Shown here in pieces: positions 39,026 to 48,517 of a stretch of DNA of 64,000 nt; within the stretch, counting starts at the first letter, position 1; every line of letters starts with the position of its first letter. The notes under the pieces were generated by a model. The model searched no databases. It was given only the letters and a program-made list of their open reading frames with translations, and was not told the DNA's origin. Origin of the DNA: JADJOM01 sp046327715 (GTDB lineage Bacteria > Gemmatimonadota > Gemmatimonadetes > Gemmatimonadales > GWC2-71-9); NCBI GenBank assembly GCA_046327715.1, contig JAXLXY010000013.1:32306-96305 (forward strand). Reading direction: 5' to 3'. The translations under genes and the position numbers were made by a program.

Positions 39026-39031
39026 ATTATA
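39026..39031 (-). promoter_or_regulatory. Putative -10 box (TATAAT) for the kinase-array operon
   Basis: A perfect TATAAT on the minus strand lies in the short AT-richer gap between the hoxW stop and the small protein gene, about 105 bases before the latter. The -35 region 17 bp upstream (TGGCCG) is weak. A small stem (GCCTC/GAGGC, 39045-39059) just upstream may help end the hox transcript. Confidence 0.5.
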
Positions 39032-39060
39032 CGGCAGGCGGGCAGCCTCGGCCAGAGGCG

Positions 39061-39516
39061 CTAGCAGGGCAGTGTGCGCCCGCGTGGCTCGTCGCCCAGG
39101 TGCGTCGCGAGCCGCGCGATGGCCCGACCGACCCAGGTGGCCGTCCACGGGCTCAGCTCCTCGCCGAAGCCCATCTCATACGCCGGGATCTCCACCTGCA
39201 GCGCCGCCCCGGGTCGGCGGCCGTAGACCAGCTCGGTCAGGTGGAGCAGCGCCCCCGCCGTGGTGATGTGACTCCCCGGTGCCACCGGCGTCGGCTCCAC
39301 CGGCACCAGCTGCAGGGTCGTGGCCCGCACCGAGGCATCCACGAATACCACGAGGCTCGCCTCGGCGAGGTCCTCCGCCAGGTCGGGGGTGAGCTGGTGC
39401 ACCGCGCGGTAGGTGCCATCGGGCACCAGGCGCGACAGCCCGAACACCACCGCGTGCCCCGCCCCGTCATCGGAGCGGGTGGGATTCCCGATGCCGATGA
39501 CGAGCGGAAGGCTCAC
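39061..39516 (-). CDS. hoxW: [NiFe] hydrogenase maturation protease
   Basis: This is a 151-aa endopeptidase of the HyaD/HupD/HoxW family that removes the C-terminal peptide of the large subunit once nickel is inserted. VIGIGNPTRSDDGAG is the family start, with the nickel-binding Asp/Glu position after GNPTRSDD, and VVFVDASV and the late His (SHITTAGALLHL) supply other ligands. It starts with GTG, overlapping the stop of hoxH in GTGA, so it is translated with its substrate. It is the last gene of the hox operon. Confidence 0.9.
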   Translation of the reverse strand: MSLPLVIGIGNPTRSDDGAGHAVVFGLSRLVPDGTYRAVHQLTPDLAEDLAEASLVVFVDASVRATTLQLVPVEPTPVAPGSHITTAGALLHLTELVYGRRPGAALQVEIPAYEMGFGEELSPWTATWVGRAIARLATHLGDEPRGRTLPC

Positions 39517-40937
39517 CGGCCCCGCTCCGCGAGCAGCCCGCCGTCGGCCCCGAACACCTGGACGGTGAGCGGCATCTGGCCGATGGCGTGGGTGGAGCAG
39601 GAGAGGCACGGGTCGTAGGCGCGGATCCCCGCCTCCAGCCGGTTGAGCAGTCCCTCGGTGATGGTGGCGCCATCGAGGTAGCGCTTGGCGAGGGCGAGCA
39701 CCGTGGCGTTCATCGCCAGGTTGTTCTGCGCGGTGGCGATCAGCATGTTCACCCGCTGCAGCACCCCATTGCCGTCCACCATGTAGTGGTGGAACAGCAC
39801 CCCACGGGGCGCCTCGCAGCAGCCCACGCCCTCGGTGGCGTTGACCATCGCCTGTGCCCGCACGTGGGTGCCGAGGATGGCCGGGTCGTGCAGCAGCCGC
39901 TCGATCTGCTCGATGGCAAAGAGGATCTCGATCAGCCGCGCATAGTGGTAGTGGAACGGGTTGTGGACCGGCTGCCCGCCGGCGAGGGCCCGGAAGCGCA
40001 CCCGCTCCGCGTCGGCACGCGGAGTCGGGATGTAGTCGCAGACGTTGAGCCGCGCGAGCGGCCCCACCCGGTACACCCCGCCGGCCAGCCCCGCCGGCCG
40101 GTAGTAGGGGAACTTGAGGTACGACCAGGTCTCGGTGACCTCGCCGAAGTGTTCGCGGTACTCGCGGGGTGGCAGCTGGTCGGCCACCGTCGCCCCCGCC
40201 GCATCGCGGATCCGCAGTGCCCCGCCGTAGTACTCCAGCGCGCCGTCGGGGGCCACGAGGCCGAGATACAGCGTCGGCTGCTCGCCGAAGTTCGGGATCT
40301 CGGCCTGGAACTGCTCCCGCACCCCGCCGAGCACGGCGAGGGCGAGCTGCACCGTTTCCAGCACCTCCGGGATCCAGGCGAGCAGGTGATCGCGGCGGCC
40401 GGCATCCAGCGGCTCGCGCACCCCGCCCGCCACCGCCCAGGGGGTGTGGATCTTCCGCCCGCCGAGCAGCTCGATCACCTCCTGCCCGAACTTGCGCAGC
40501 CGGATGCCCCGCCGGGCAAACTCCCGGTCGGCGGCCATCACCCCGAAGATGTTGCGGGTGGCGGGATCGGCGTCGAAGCCGAGGAGCAGGTCGGGGGACG
40601 AGAGGTGGAAGAAGCTCAGCGCATGCGACTGCACCCACTGCCCGAGCGTGATCAGCCGGCGCAGCTTCTCCGCCGTCTCCGGGATGGTCACCTGCAGGAT
40701 CTCGTCGCCGGCCTTGGCGGAGGCCACCAGGTGACTCGCGGGGCAGATGCCGCAGATGCGGCTGGTGATCCCCGGCATCTCCCACATCAGGCGGCCCTCG
40801 CAGAACTTCTCGAAGCCGCGGAACTCGTTCACGTGGAACCGCGCGCCCTCCACCTTCCCGGCCGCGTCGAGCTGCACGGTGATCTTGGAGTGCCCCTCGA
40901 TCCGGGTGACCGGGTCGATCGTGATGGTGCGGGTCAT
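39513..40937 (-). CDS. hoxH: NAD-linked [NiFe] hydrogenase large (catalytic) subunit
   Basis: This is the 474-aa catalytic subunit carrying the NiFe(CN)2CO site. The N-terminal Cys pair is in RICGICPASH and the C-terminal pair in DPCLSCSTHA. MTRTITIDPVTRIEGHSKI at the start is typical of group 3 enzymes. About 24 residues follow DPCLSCSTH, ending LLAERGR, which is the extension removed by the protease; the enzyme is therefore encoded as a normal precursor. The gene order with hoxEFUY marks group 3d, which couples H2 and NAD(H). It begins 1 bp after hoxY. Confidence 0.95.
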   Translation of the reverse strand: MTRTITIDPVTRIEGHSKITVQLDAAGKVEGARFHVNEFRGFEKFCEGRLMWEMPGITSRICGICPASHLVASAKAGDEILQVTIPETAEKLRRLITLGQWVQSHALSFFHLSSPDLLLGFDADPATRNIFGVMAADREFARRGIRLRKFGQEVIELLGGRKIHTPWAVAGGVREPLDAGRRDHLLAWIPEVLETVQLALAVLGGVREQFQAEIPNFGEQPTLYLGLVAPDGALEYYGGALRIRDAAGATVADQLPPREYREHFGEVTETWSYLKFPYYRPAGLAGGVYRVGPLARLNVCDYIPTPRADAERVRFRALAGGQPVHNPFHYHYARLIEILFAIEQIERLLHDPAILGTHVRAQAMVNATEGVGCCEAPRGVLFHHYMVDGNGVLQRVNMLIATAQNNLAMNATVLALAKRYLDGATITEGLLNRLEAGIRAYDPCLSCSTHAIGQMPLTVQVFGADGGLLAERGR

Positions 40938-40938
40938 C

Positions 40939-41475
40939 TCAGCCGTACCTCCGGAAGATGCTCGGCAGCTCCGGCTGCCGGCCCTCGAGCAGCGCGGAGA
41001 CCGCGAGCCAGATCTCCTCGGCGGTCGGCGGGCAGCCGTGCAGGAACGCATCCACCTTGATGAACTCGTGCAGCGGCCGGGCCTGGGCCCGCAGCTTGGC
41101 GATGGTGGTGAACTCCGACGGCACCGTCGGGTCGCCCTCGGCCAGCTCCACGTAGGCGCGGTGCAGGAGCTCGTCGGGGCTGTAGCGGTTCCGCAGCGCG
41201 GTCACGTTGCCCGTGGTGGCGCAGTCGCCGAAGGAGACCACCACCTTCGAGTTTCGCCGGACCAGGTGGGCCATCTCCTCGTTCTCGCTGTTGGTCACCG
41301 CCCCCTCCACCAGCGTCACATCCACCCCGGCCGGGAAGGCCTTGATGTCGGCGATGGGGGAGTAGACCAGCTCCATCCGGTCGGCCAGCTCCAGCAGCCG
41401 CTCGTCGAGGTCCAGGAACGACATGTGGCAGCCGGAGCAGCCGCCCAGCCACACCGTGGCCACGCGGGGCTTCAT
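40939..41475 (-). CDS. hoxY: NAD-linked [NiFe] hydrogenase small subunit
   Basis: This is the 178-aa electron-transfer subunit that binds the proximal 4Fe-4S cluster. Cluster Cys residues lie in WLGGCSGCHMSFLDLDE, FGDCATTGNV and HGCPPTAEEIW. Its length fits the short group 3d small subunit, which lacks the medial and distal clusters and the Tat signal of membrane-bound uptake enzymes; the complex is therefore cytosolic. It lies 3 bp after hoxU. Confidence 0.94.
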   Translation of the reverse strand: MKPRVATVWLGGCSGCHMSFLDLDERLLELADRMELVYSPIADIKAFPAGVDVTLVEGAVTNSENEEMAHLVRRNSKVVVSFGDCATTGNVTALRNRYSPDELLHRAYVELAEGDPTVPSEFTTIAKLRAQARPLHEFIKVDAFLHGCPPTAEEIWLAVSALLEGRQPELPSIFRRYG

Positions 41476-41478
41476 GGC

Positions 41479-42213
41479 TCACTCCTTGGCGAGGTACCCA
41501 TGGTTCCATTCGCGCCGCCGGCGCGCCGTGACGATGTAGTTGAGGAAGTCGGTGCGCTTGGTGGCCTCGGAGACCGCCATCCCCTTGGGGAACAGCGCGC
41601 CGGTGGGACAGACCGCCACGCACTTGCCGCACGCGGTGCAGCTCTCGGCGTCGCCCCAGGGTTGGTTGAGCCCCGCGATGATGGTGCAGGCGATGCCCCG
41701 GTTCGCGATGTCCCAGGTGTGGGCGCCCTCGACCTCGTCGCACACCCGCACGCACCGGGTGCACAGCACGCACCGGTTGTGGTCCATCACGAAGTCCGGG
41801 TGCGAGGCGTCGAGCGTCTTGGTCGGGTAGAGGTACGGCACCCGCACGTACTCGAGCCCCACCCGCACGGCCAGCTCCTGCAGCTCGCAGTGGCCGTTGG
41901 AGACACACACCGCGCAGTGGTGGTTCCCTTCCGAGGCGAGGAACTCGATGATGGTCCGCCGGTAGCGCTCCAGCCGCTCGCTGGTGGTGCGCACCACCAT
42001 CCCCTCCTGCGGGCGGGTGGTGCAGGCGGCGGAGAGCCGCGGCGTGCCCTCGATCTCGAGCAGGCAGAGCCGGCAGGCGCCGACGTCGCCCAGGCCGTCG
42101 AGGTGGCACAGGGTCGGGATCTCGATCCCGTGCTCCCGCGCCACCTCGAGCAGCGTCTGGTCGTCGTGGGCGCTGATGGCGTGGCCGTCGATCGTCAGGG
42201 TGATGACGCCCAT
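41479..42213 (-). CDS. hoxU: Hydrogenase diaphorase subunit with 2Fe-2S and 4Fe-4S clusters
   Basis: This is a 244-aa NuoG-like iron-sulfur subunit. The N-terminal 2Fe-2S ferredoxin fold has CHLDGLGDVGACRLC and a following Cys; the His-Cys-ligated cluster has HHCAVCVSNGHCELQ, and two 4Fe-4S motifs are CVLCTRCVRVC and CTACGKCVAVCP. It relays electrons between HoxF and HoxY. The spacings to hoxF and hoxY are 3 bp each. Confidence 0.94.
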   Translation of the reverse strand: MGVITLTIDGHAISAHDDQTLLEVAREHGIEIPTLCHLDGLGDVGACRLCLLEIEGTPRLSAACTTRPQEGMVVRTTSERLERYRRTIIEFLASEGNHHCAVCVSNGHCELQELAVRVGLEYVRVPYLYPTKTLDASHPDFVMDHNRCVLCTRCVRVCDEVEGAHTWDIANRGIACTIIAGLNQPWGDAESCTACGKCVAVCPTGALFPKGMAVSEATKRTDFLNYIVTARRRREWNHGYLAKE

Positions 42214-42216
42214 GGG

Positions 42217-43826
<1,610 letters not shown>

Positions 43827-43830
<4 letters not shown>

Positions 43831-44348
43831 GGCCCCGGCTCCGGTTCGGTCAGCCAGCGCTCCAGCCGGGCCAGCGCGTCGGCCTCGGAGAGCTTCGGCG
43901 CCATCTGCTCATCCACCACCGCCACCGGCGCCAGCCCGCACGACCCGACACAGCGCGCGGTGAGCAGCGAGACCTTGCCGTCCTTCGTGGTCTCGCCGAA
44001 CCTCACCCCACAGCGGTGCTCCACGGCCCGCTGCAGCTGGGGCGCCCCCTTCACGTAGCAGGCGGTGCCCTGGCACAGCACGAAGGTGTGCCGCCCCGGC
44101 GGCTTGAGCCGGAAGTAGTGGTAGAACGTCGCCACGCCGTAGACCTGGCTGAGCGGCCGCTTGAGCGCGTGGGCGATGTAGAGGAGGATGTCGTCCTCGA
44201 GGAATCCGAAGACGTTCTGCGCGGTGTGCAGGACTTCGATGAGGGCGTGGCCGTCGCCCTGGTGCAGGTTGATGGCCCGGTCGAGCAGCTTGAAGCGCTT
44301 GTCGCCACTGGGGTGCGCCGCCGCCCGGGGCGGCTGGGTCGCGGTCAT
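43827..44348 (-). CDS. hoxE: Hydrogenase NuoE-like 2Fe-2S subunit
   Basis: This is a 173-aa thioredoxin-fold ferredoxin subunit and the first gene of the operon. The cluster ligands are CQGTAC (Cx4C) and CVGSC (Cx3C), and VYGVATFYHYFRLKPPG is the standard NuoE/HoxE segment. HoxE is present in cyanobacterial-type Hox enzymes, where it may accept ferredoxin, and is absent from the soluble Ralstonia enzyme, so this is the five-subunit form. The 5' gap of about 170 bp to the DUF2277 gene should hold the operon promoter; I could not place it. Confidence 0.93.
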
Positions 44349-44515
44349 GCGTCACGATCCTCGCTGCGCCGGCGACGGCCCCCCCGTCGCGAGGAGGACG
44401 CGCGGCGTCCGCGAGCATCCTAGACCCGGGACGCTGAAGGGATCATGAAAGGGTGGGGACCGCTTCATTACCGGCGGGGCGACACGATTGTCCCTCCCCA
44501 CCGGGCGGGGGCCGC

Positions 44516-44812
44516 TCAGGTCGACGTCGGGCCCGGGTCGCCGCGGGTGCCGAATCGCCGGGCGCTCCGCGCCCGCGCCCTGGCCGCCTCGGCTTCCCGG
44601 TTCCGCGGGGGAGTGGACGACACCAGCGTCGCGAGCAGCTGGTGCACCGATGCCGAGACCTCGGACACCGCCCGGTCGAACGCGGCGGCGTTGGCCCGGG
44701 ACGGCCGCGCGAACCCGCTCACCTTGCGCACGAACTGCAGCGCCGCGTCGTGGATCTCCGCGTCGGTGACCGGCGGGTCATAGTGATGCAGCGTACGGAT
44801 GTTGCGGCACAT
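44516..44812 (-). CDS. DUF2277 family protein
   Basis: This is a 98-aa small protein of the DUF2277 family, function unknown. MCRNIRTLHHYDPPVTDAEI, ALQFVRKVSGFARPS and NAAAFDRAVSEVSASVHQLL are the conserved stretches. The MCRNI start is invariant in the family and fixes the initiation codon. The tail is Arg/Ala-rich and probably disordered. Confidence 0.85.
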   Translation of the reverse strand: MCRNIRTLHHYDPPVTDAEIHDAALQFVRKVSGFARPSRANAAAFDRAVSEVSASVHQLLATLVSSTPPRNREAEAARARARSARRFGTRGDPGPTST

Positions 44813-44862
44813 GGAGAGCTCGGGGGGGGGGAAGGCGCGGCGAGGCGGACGCGGGGGACTCC

Positions 44863-45519
44863 CTAGCGGGGCGTGCTGTCGAGGAACCTCGCGTCGACGT
44901 AACCCACGACCTCGCCGGCCCGGCGGACCCGCAGCCACCCCTGGTCGGGCTGGTCCACCGCCACCGACTCCCCGGGATTGAGCACCCGGGTCACCGGCGC
45001 GGTCGGGCTGCGGCCGGAACGGACGTTGACCCAGGTGCTGGCGTAGCGCGCCTCGCCGTCGGTGGTCGCAGGCTCGGGCTTCGGGACGGCGGGTGCGGTC
45101 TCGGGTGGCGTGGCGGCCACCGGGGCGGGCGCGGGCTTGCTGTCCACGGCCCGCGGCACCGTGGCGGCCGGGGCCGGAAGGTGCACGGGCACCGAGTCAC
45201 GCGCCGCCCCGACCTCGGCTGGCCGGCGTACCGTGTCACGCGACGGCGCGGGAGCCGGACGCCGCGCGGCCACCACCGGCGGCGGCGTCATGCCCTCACT
45301 GGCCGTGGCGGGTCCGAGCCGGGCCTTCCACGGCACCAGGTTGAGCACCGCCAGCACGCCGATCGCCCCGGCCGCGAGCAGCACGATGCGCGGCACGTGC
45401 CGCGGCGCCGGCGGCGGCGGCGCGAAGAAGCCGGCCTCGAACGCCTCGCCGCAGCGCGGGCATCGCGTCGCGACGCTCAGCGCCTTCTGGTTGCACTTGG
45501 GGCAGTTGACGTACGCCAT
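44863..45519 (-). CDS. Zinc-ribbon, membrane-anchored SH3-like protein
   Basis: This is a 218-aa protein. An N-terminal zinc ribbon (CPKCNQ and CPRCGE, CxxC pairs at residues 5-25) is followed by a membrane helix (IVLLAAGAIGVLAVLNLV), a long Pro/Ala-rich linker and a C-terminal bacterial SH3 domain (ASTWVNVRSGRS, VLNPGESVAVD, GWLRVRRAGEVVGYVDARFL). Such SH3 domains bind peptidoglycan or act as generic modules. The ribbon should be cytosolic and the SH3 domain extracytoplasmic. No partner is evident. Confidence 0.8.
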   Translation of the reverse strand: MAYVNCPKCNQKALSVATRCPRCGEAFEAGFFAPPPPAPRHVPRIVLLAAGAIGVLAVLNLVPWKARLGPATASEGMTPPPVVAARRPAPAPSRDTVRRPAEVGAARDSVPVHLPAPAATVPRAVDSKPAPAPVAATPPETAPAVPKPEPATTDGEARYASTWVNVRSGRSPTAPVTRVLNPGESVAVDQPDQGWLRVRRAGEVVGYVDARFLDSTPR

Positions 45520-45630
45520 GGGGGCAGGCCGGGCACTTCCTCAGGGGGTCCAACTCCAGAGCCTGCCAGAGGATGCGCCCGATTCCCGGTTTCGGCAAGG
45601 GTGGCCCGTCCGCCCCCCCTCCGGCCCGCC

Positions 45631-47040
45631 CTAGAGTCGCTCGAACTTGGCCTGGAAGAACCGCAGGTACTTCGGCTCGTAAGTCATCCGGAGCCCGCGG
45701 GTCTCCCCCCGCCGGTCGAAGATCATCTTGACCGACTCCGCCACCACGTCCATGTGGGCCTGGGTGTAGACCCGCCGCGGGATGGTGAGCCGGGTGAGTT
45801 CGAGCTTCGGGTAGTAGTGGTCGCCGGTGGCGGGATTGCGGCCGGCGCTCACCACCCCGCGCTCCATGGCGCGGATCCCCGAGTCCAGGTAGAGCTCTGC
45901 GGCCAGGGTCTGGGCCGGGAACTCGTGCTGCGGGATGTGGGGATAGAAGGCCCGGGCGTCGAGGAAGATGGCGTGGCCCCCCACCGGCTGCACGATCGGG
46001 ATCTGCCAGTCCGTCAGCAGCTCGCCCAGGTACTGTACCTGGCCCACGCGGGAGTGCATGTAGCTGTCCTGTAGGCACTCCTCGATGCCGATGGCCATCG
46101 CCTCCATGTCCCGCCCCGCCATCCCGCCGTAGGTGTGCAGCCCCTCGTAGATGACGATCTGGTTGCGGAGCTCCTCGTAGAGCGTCCAGTCGTTCACGGC
46201 GAGCCAGCCGCCGATGTTCACCAGGTTGTCCTTCTTCCCGCTCATCCACGCGCCGTCGGTCTGGTCGCAGAACTCGCGCACGATCTGGGCGATCGGCACC
46301 GATCCGTACCCCGGCTCCCGCTGCTGGATGAAGTAGGCATTCTCGGCCATGCGCGTGGCGTCGAGGAAGATCCGGATCCCGTGCCGGTCGCACAGCGCCC
46401 GCAGCGCCTTCACGTTGGCCATCGACACCGGCTGCCCGCCGGCCATGTTCACCGTCCCCGCCAGGCTCACGTAGGCGATGTTCGCCGCCCCCACCCGGGC
46501 CACCAGCGCCTCGAGCTTGTCGAGGTCGATGTTGCCCTTGAACGGGTCGCGGTTGGTGGTGTCGTGCGCCGCGTCCACGATCACGTCCACGAACGTCCCC
46601 CCCGCCAGCTCCTGGTGCAGGCGGGTGGTGGTGAAGTACATGTTGCCGGCGATGGTCTGCCCCGGGGTGATGGCGCAGCGGCTGAGCAGGTGCTCCGCGC
46701 CGCGCCCCTGGTGGGTGGGCAGGATGTGGCGATACCCGTAGGACCGCTGGATGGCCGCCTCGAGCCGGTAGAAGTTCCGGCTCCCAGCGTACGCCTCGTC
46801 GCCGAGCATCATCCCCGCCCACTGGCGGTCGCTCATGGCGCTGGTGCCGCTGTCGGTCAGCAGGTCGATGTACACCTCCTCCGACTTGAGCAGGAAGGTG
46901 TTGTAGTCGGCGGCCCGGAGCGCCCGGACCCGGTCTTCCGCCGACACCTGCAGCAGCGGCTCGACCATCTTGATCTTCCACGGCTCGGCCCAGCTGCGGC
47001 GGCCGAACTGCTGGCCCATCGTCTTCGGAACGTCGTGCAT
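45631..47040 (-). CDS. tpl: Tyrosine phenol-lyase
   Basis: This is a 469-aa PLP enzyme that splits L-tyrosine into phenol, pyruvate and ammonia. The whole length aligns with the tyrosine phenol-lyase/tryptophanase family: NTFLLKSEEVYIDLLTDSG, THQGRGAEHLL, the PLP lysine region WMSGKKDNLVNIGG and LTIPRRVYTQAHMD. Three residues that separate the two enzymes point to tyrosine: Thr in MYFTTTRLHQE (Asp in tryptophanase), Arg in AMERGVV (Ile in tryptophanase) and Phe in YLRFFQAKF (His in tryptophanase). The first ATG was taken; one seven codons later is possible. It is divergent from the TSUP gene. Confidence 0.9.
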   Translation of the reverse strand: MHDVPKTMGQQFGRRSWAEPWKIKMVEPLLQVSAEDRVRALRAADYNTFLLKSEEVYIDLLTDSGTSAMSDRQWAGMMLGDEAYAGSRNFYRLEAAIQRSYGYRHILPTHQGRGAEHLLSRCAITPGQTIAGNMYFTTTRLHQELAGGTFVDVIVDAAHDTTNRDPFKGNIDLDKLEALVARVGAANIAYVSLAGTVNMAGGQPVSMANVKALRALCDRHGIRIFLDATRMAENAYFIQQREPGYGSVPIAQIVREFCDQTDGAWMSGKKDNLVNIGGWLAVNDWTLYEELRNQIVIYEGLHTYGGMAGRDMEAMAIGIEECLQDSYMHSRVGQVQYLGELLTDWQIPIVQPVGGHAIFLDARAFYPHIPQHEFPAQTLAAELYLDSGIRAMERGVVSAGRNPATGDHYYPKLELTRLTIPRRVYTQAHMDVVAESVKMIFDRRGETRGLRMTYEPKYLRFFQAKFERL

Positions 47041-47380
47041 GGAGCGCTCGGAGGAGGTGTCGGGAGCGGGGAGGCTAGCCCGCCCCGCCTGAAGATTCCC
47101 GCAAGGTCCCCGGAACCGGGATTCATGCGGGCGGGTCGGGCCGTCGCTCCCTCCCCTTCCCCGCCGGCCTGAGGAACCCTGTGAGGCGGTGTTGCTTCGA
47201 CATCGTACGATCACGCCCCACCCCGGACAGGGGCCGCGGCACTCGAATTGCTCCAGCATCGCGGGCACCCCTTGACCATGCGGCTGGCCCCCCCCGATGC
47301 GCCCCCGCATCGGCCGCCAGCCACCCCGGGTGCCGCGCGCCCCCCACACCCCGCTGACGCAGCGGTGCACCAGGAGCCCG
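47041..47380. other. Divergent intergenic region between tpl and TSUP permease
   Basis: This gap of 340 bases must hold promoters for both genes. It contains a perfect palindrome (listed separately) and an AGGAG at 47372-47376 that serves the TSUP start. I see no gene, no clear -35/-10 pair and no riboswitch-like structure. Confidence 0.45.
47202..47211. promoter_or_regulatory. 10-bp palindrome ATCGTACGAT, possible operator
   Basis: This perfect inverted repeat sits in the middle of the divergent tpl/TSUP promoter region, where a shared regulator could bind. Ten bases can arise by chance, so the evidence is position only. Confidence 0.25.
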
Positions 47381-48436
47381 ATGCCCTCCCTCGCCCCCTC
47401 CACTGCCCCCCGGCCACGAGTATGGATCTTCGTCGCGTGGCTGGGCGCCTTCTACCTGACCTGGTTGTTCCTCGTGGTGGTGCGTGGGTACTGGCCGCTG
47501 GCGCAGGCTCACTGGCCCATCGCGGTGGCCATGGCTGCGGGCTCCTACTTCGCCGGCTCCACCCCGATGGGTGGTGGCACCGTGGGCTTTCCCGTCCTGG
47601 TGCTCCTGTTCGATGGGCCGGCGGCGCTGGGGCGGGACTTCGGCTTCGCGGTGCAGTCGATCGGGATGACCAGCGCCAGCATCTTCATCATCTCGCGGCG
47701 CCAGCAGGTCGCCTGGCCCATGCTGCGCTGGGCCATGCTCGGCTCGCTGATCGGGACGCCGCTCGGGCTGATCTTCATCGCCCCGCTGGTGTCGGGGCTG
47801 GTGGTGAAGGTGCTGTTCGCGGTGATCTGGGCCAGCTTCGCGATGATGACCCTGGTGAAGCTGCGGGAGACCGCCCAGCTGGAAGGGATGACCAACCTCC
47901 CGATCCGGTTCCACCGCGTGTCGGGGCTGCTCGTGGGCCTGTTCGGCGGGGCCTTCTGTGCCGCGCTCACCGGCGTCGGCATCGACATGATCATCTACGC
48001 CGTGCTGGTGACCCTGGTACGCACCGACCTCAAGATCGGCGTGCCCACCTCGGTCATCCTGATGGCCTTCACCTCCCTCATCGGGATCGCCACCCGCAAC
48101 CTGCAGGGCACGGTGAACCCCGAGACCTTCGGCAACTGGATCGCGGCGGCACCCGTGGTGGCGCTGGGCGCGCCGTTCGGCGCCTTCGTGGTGGACAAGA
48201 TCGGCCGCACCCCGACCCTGATCGTCGTGGCCATCCTCTGCATCGGCCAGTTTGTCTGGACGGTGGTCGAGGAGTGGGCCCACCTGGGCCTCATCGGCCT
48301 CGCGATCGCCGTTGGCGGGGTGCTCCTCATCAACCTTGGCTTTCATTTCCTGCACGAGGCGGGGCTCCGGCTGCAGGCCGGGGCCGCGCCGGCGGTCGAG
48401 CTTCCGGGTCCCGAGGTGCGCACCCGGGTGGCCTGA
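47381..48436 (+). CDS. TSUP (TauE/SafE) family permease
   Basis: This is a 351-aa membrane protein with about eight to nine helices. The GSTPMGGGTVGFPVLVLLF segment and its counterpart GLFGGAFCAALTGVGIDMIIYA are the two inverted half-repeat signatures of the TauE/SafE sulfite/organosulfonate exporter family. AGGAG four bases upstream fixes the ATG. The substrate is unknown (sulfite, sulfoacetate or small organic anions are known for relatives). The C-terminal 30 residues are a cytosolic tail. Confidence 0.87.
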   Translation: MPSLAPSTAPRPRVWIFVAWLGAFYLTWLFLVVVRGYWPLAQAHWPIAVAMAAGSYFAGSTPMGGGTVGFPVLVLLFDGPAALGRDFGFAVQSIGMTSASIFIISRRQQVAWPMLRWAMLGSLIGTPLGLIFIAPLVSGLVVKVLFAVIWASFAMMTLVKLRETAQLEGMTNLPIRFHRVSGLLVGLFGGAFCAALTGVGIDMIIYAVLVTLVRTDLKIGVPTSVILMAFTSLIGIATRNLQGTVNPETFGNWIAAAPVVALGAPFGAFVVDKIGRTPTLIVVAILCIGQFVWTVVEEWAHLGLIGLAIAVGGVLLINLGFHFLHEAGLRLQAGAAPAVELPGPEVRTRVA

Positions 48437-48517
48437 GCGACGCGGCGGCGCCACGTCCCCTTGAGGCGTTCCCGGAGCCGCCCCTCCTCAACCCGCGGCG
48501 CCGGGGCCCGCCCCCGC

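Noticed and set aside
40938..41051. N-terminal extension of HoxH into hoxY
   Set aside because: The conserved start (MTRTITIDPVTRIEGHSKI) is complete at 40937 and the extension is a shadow of hoxY.
44481..44492. GACACGATTGTC dyad upstream of hoxE as an operator
   Set aside because: Only 4-base arms around a 4-base centre; likely by chance, and no -35/-10 pair could be placed near it.
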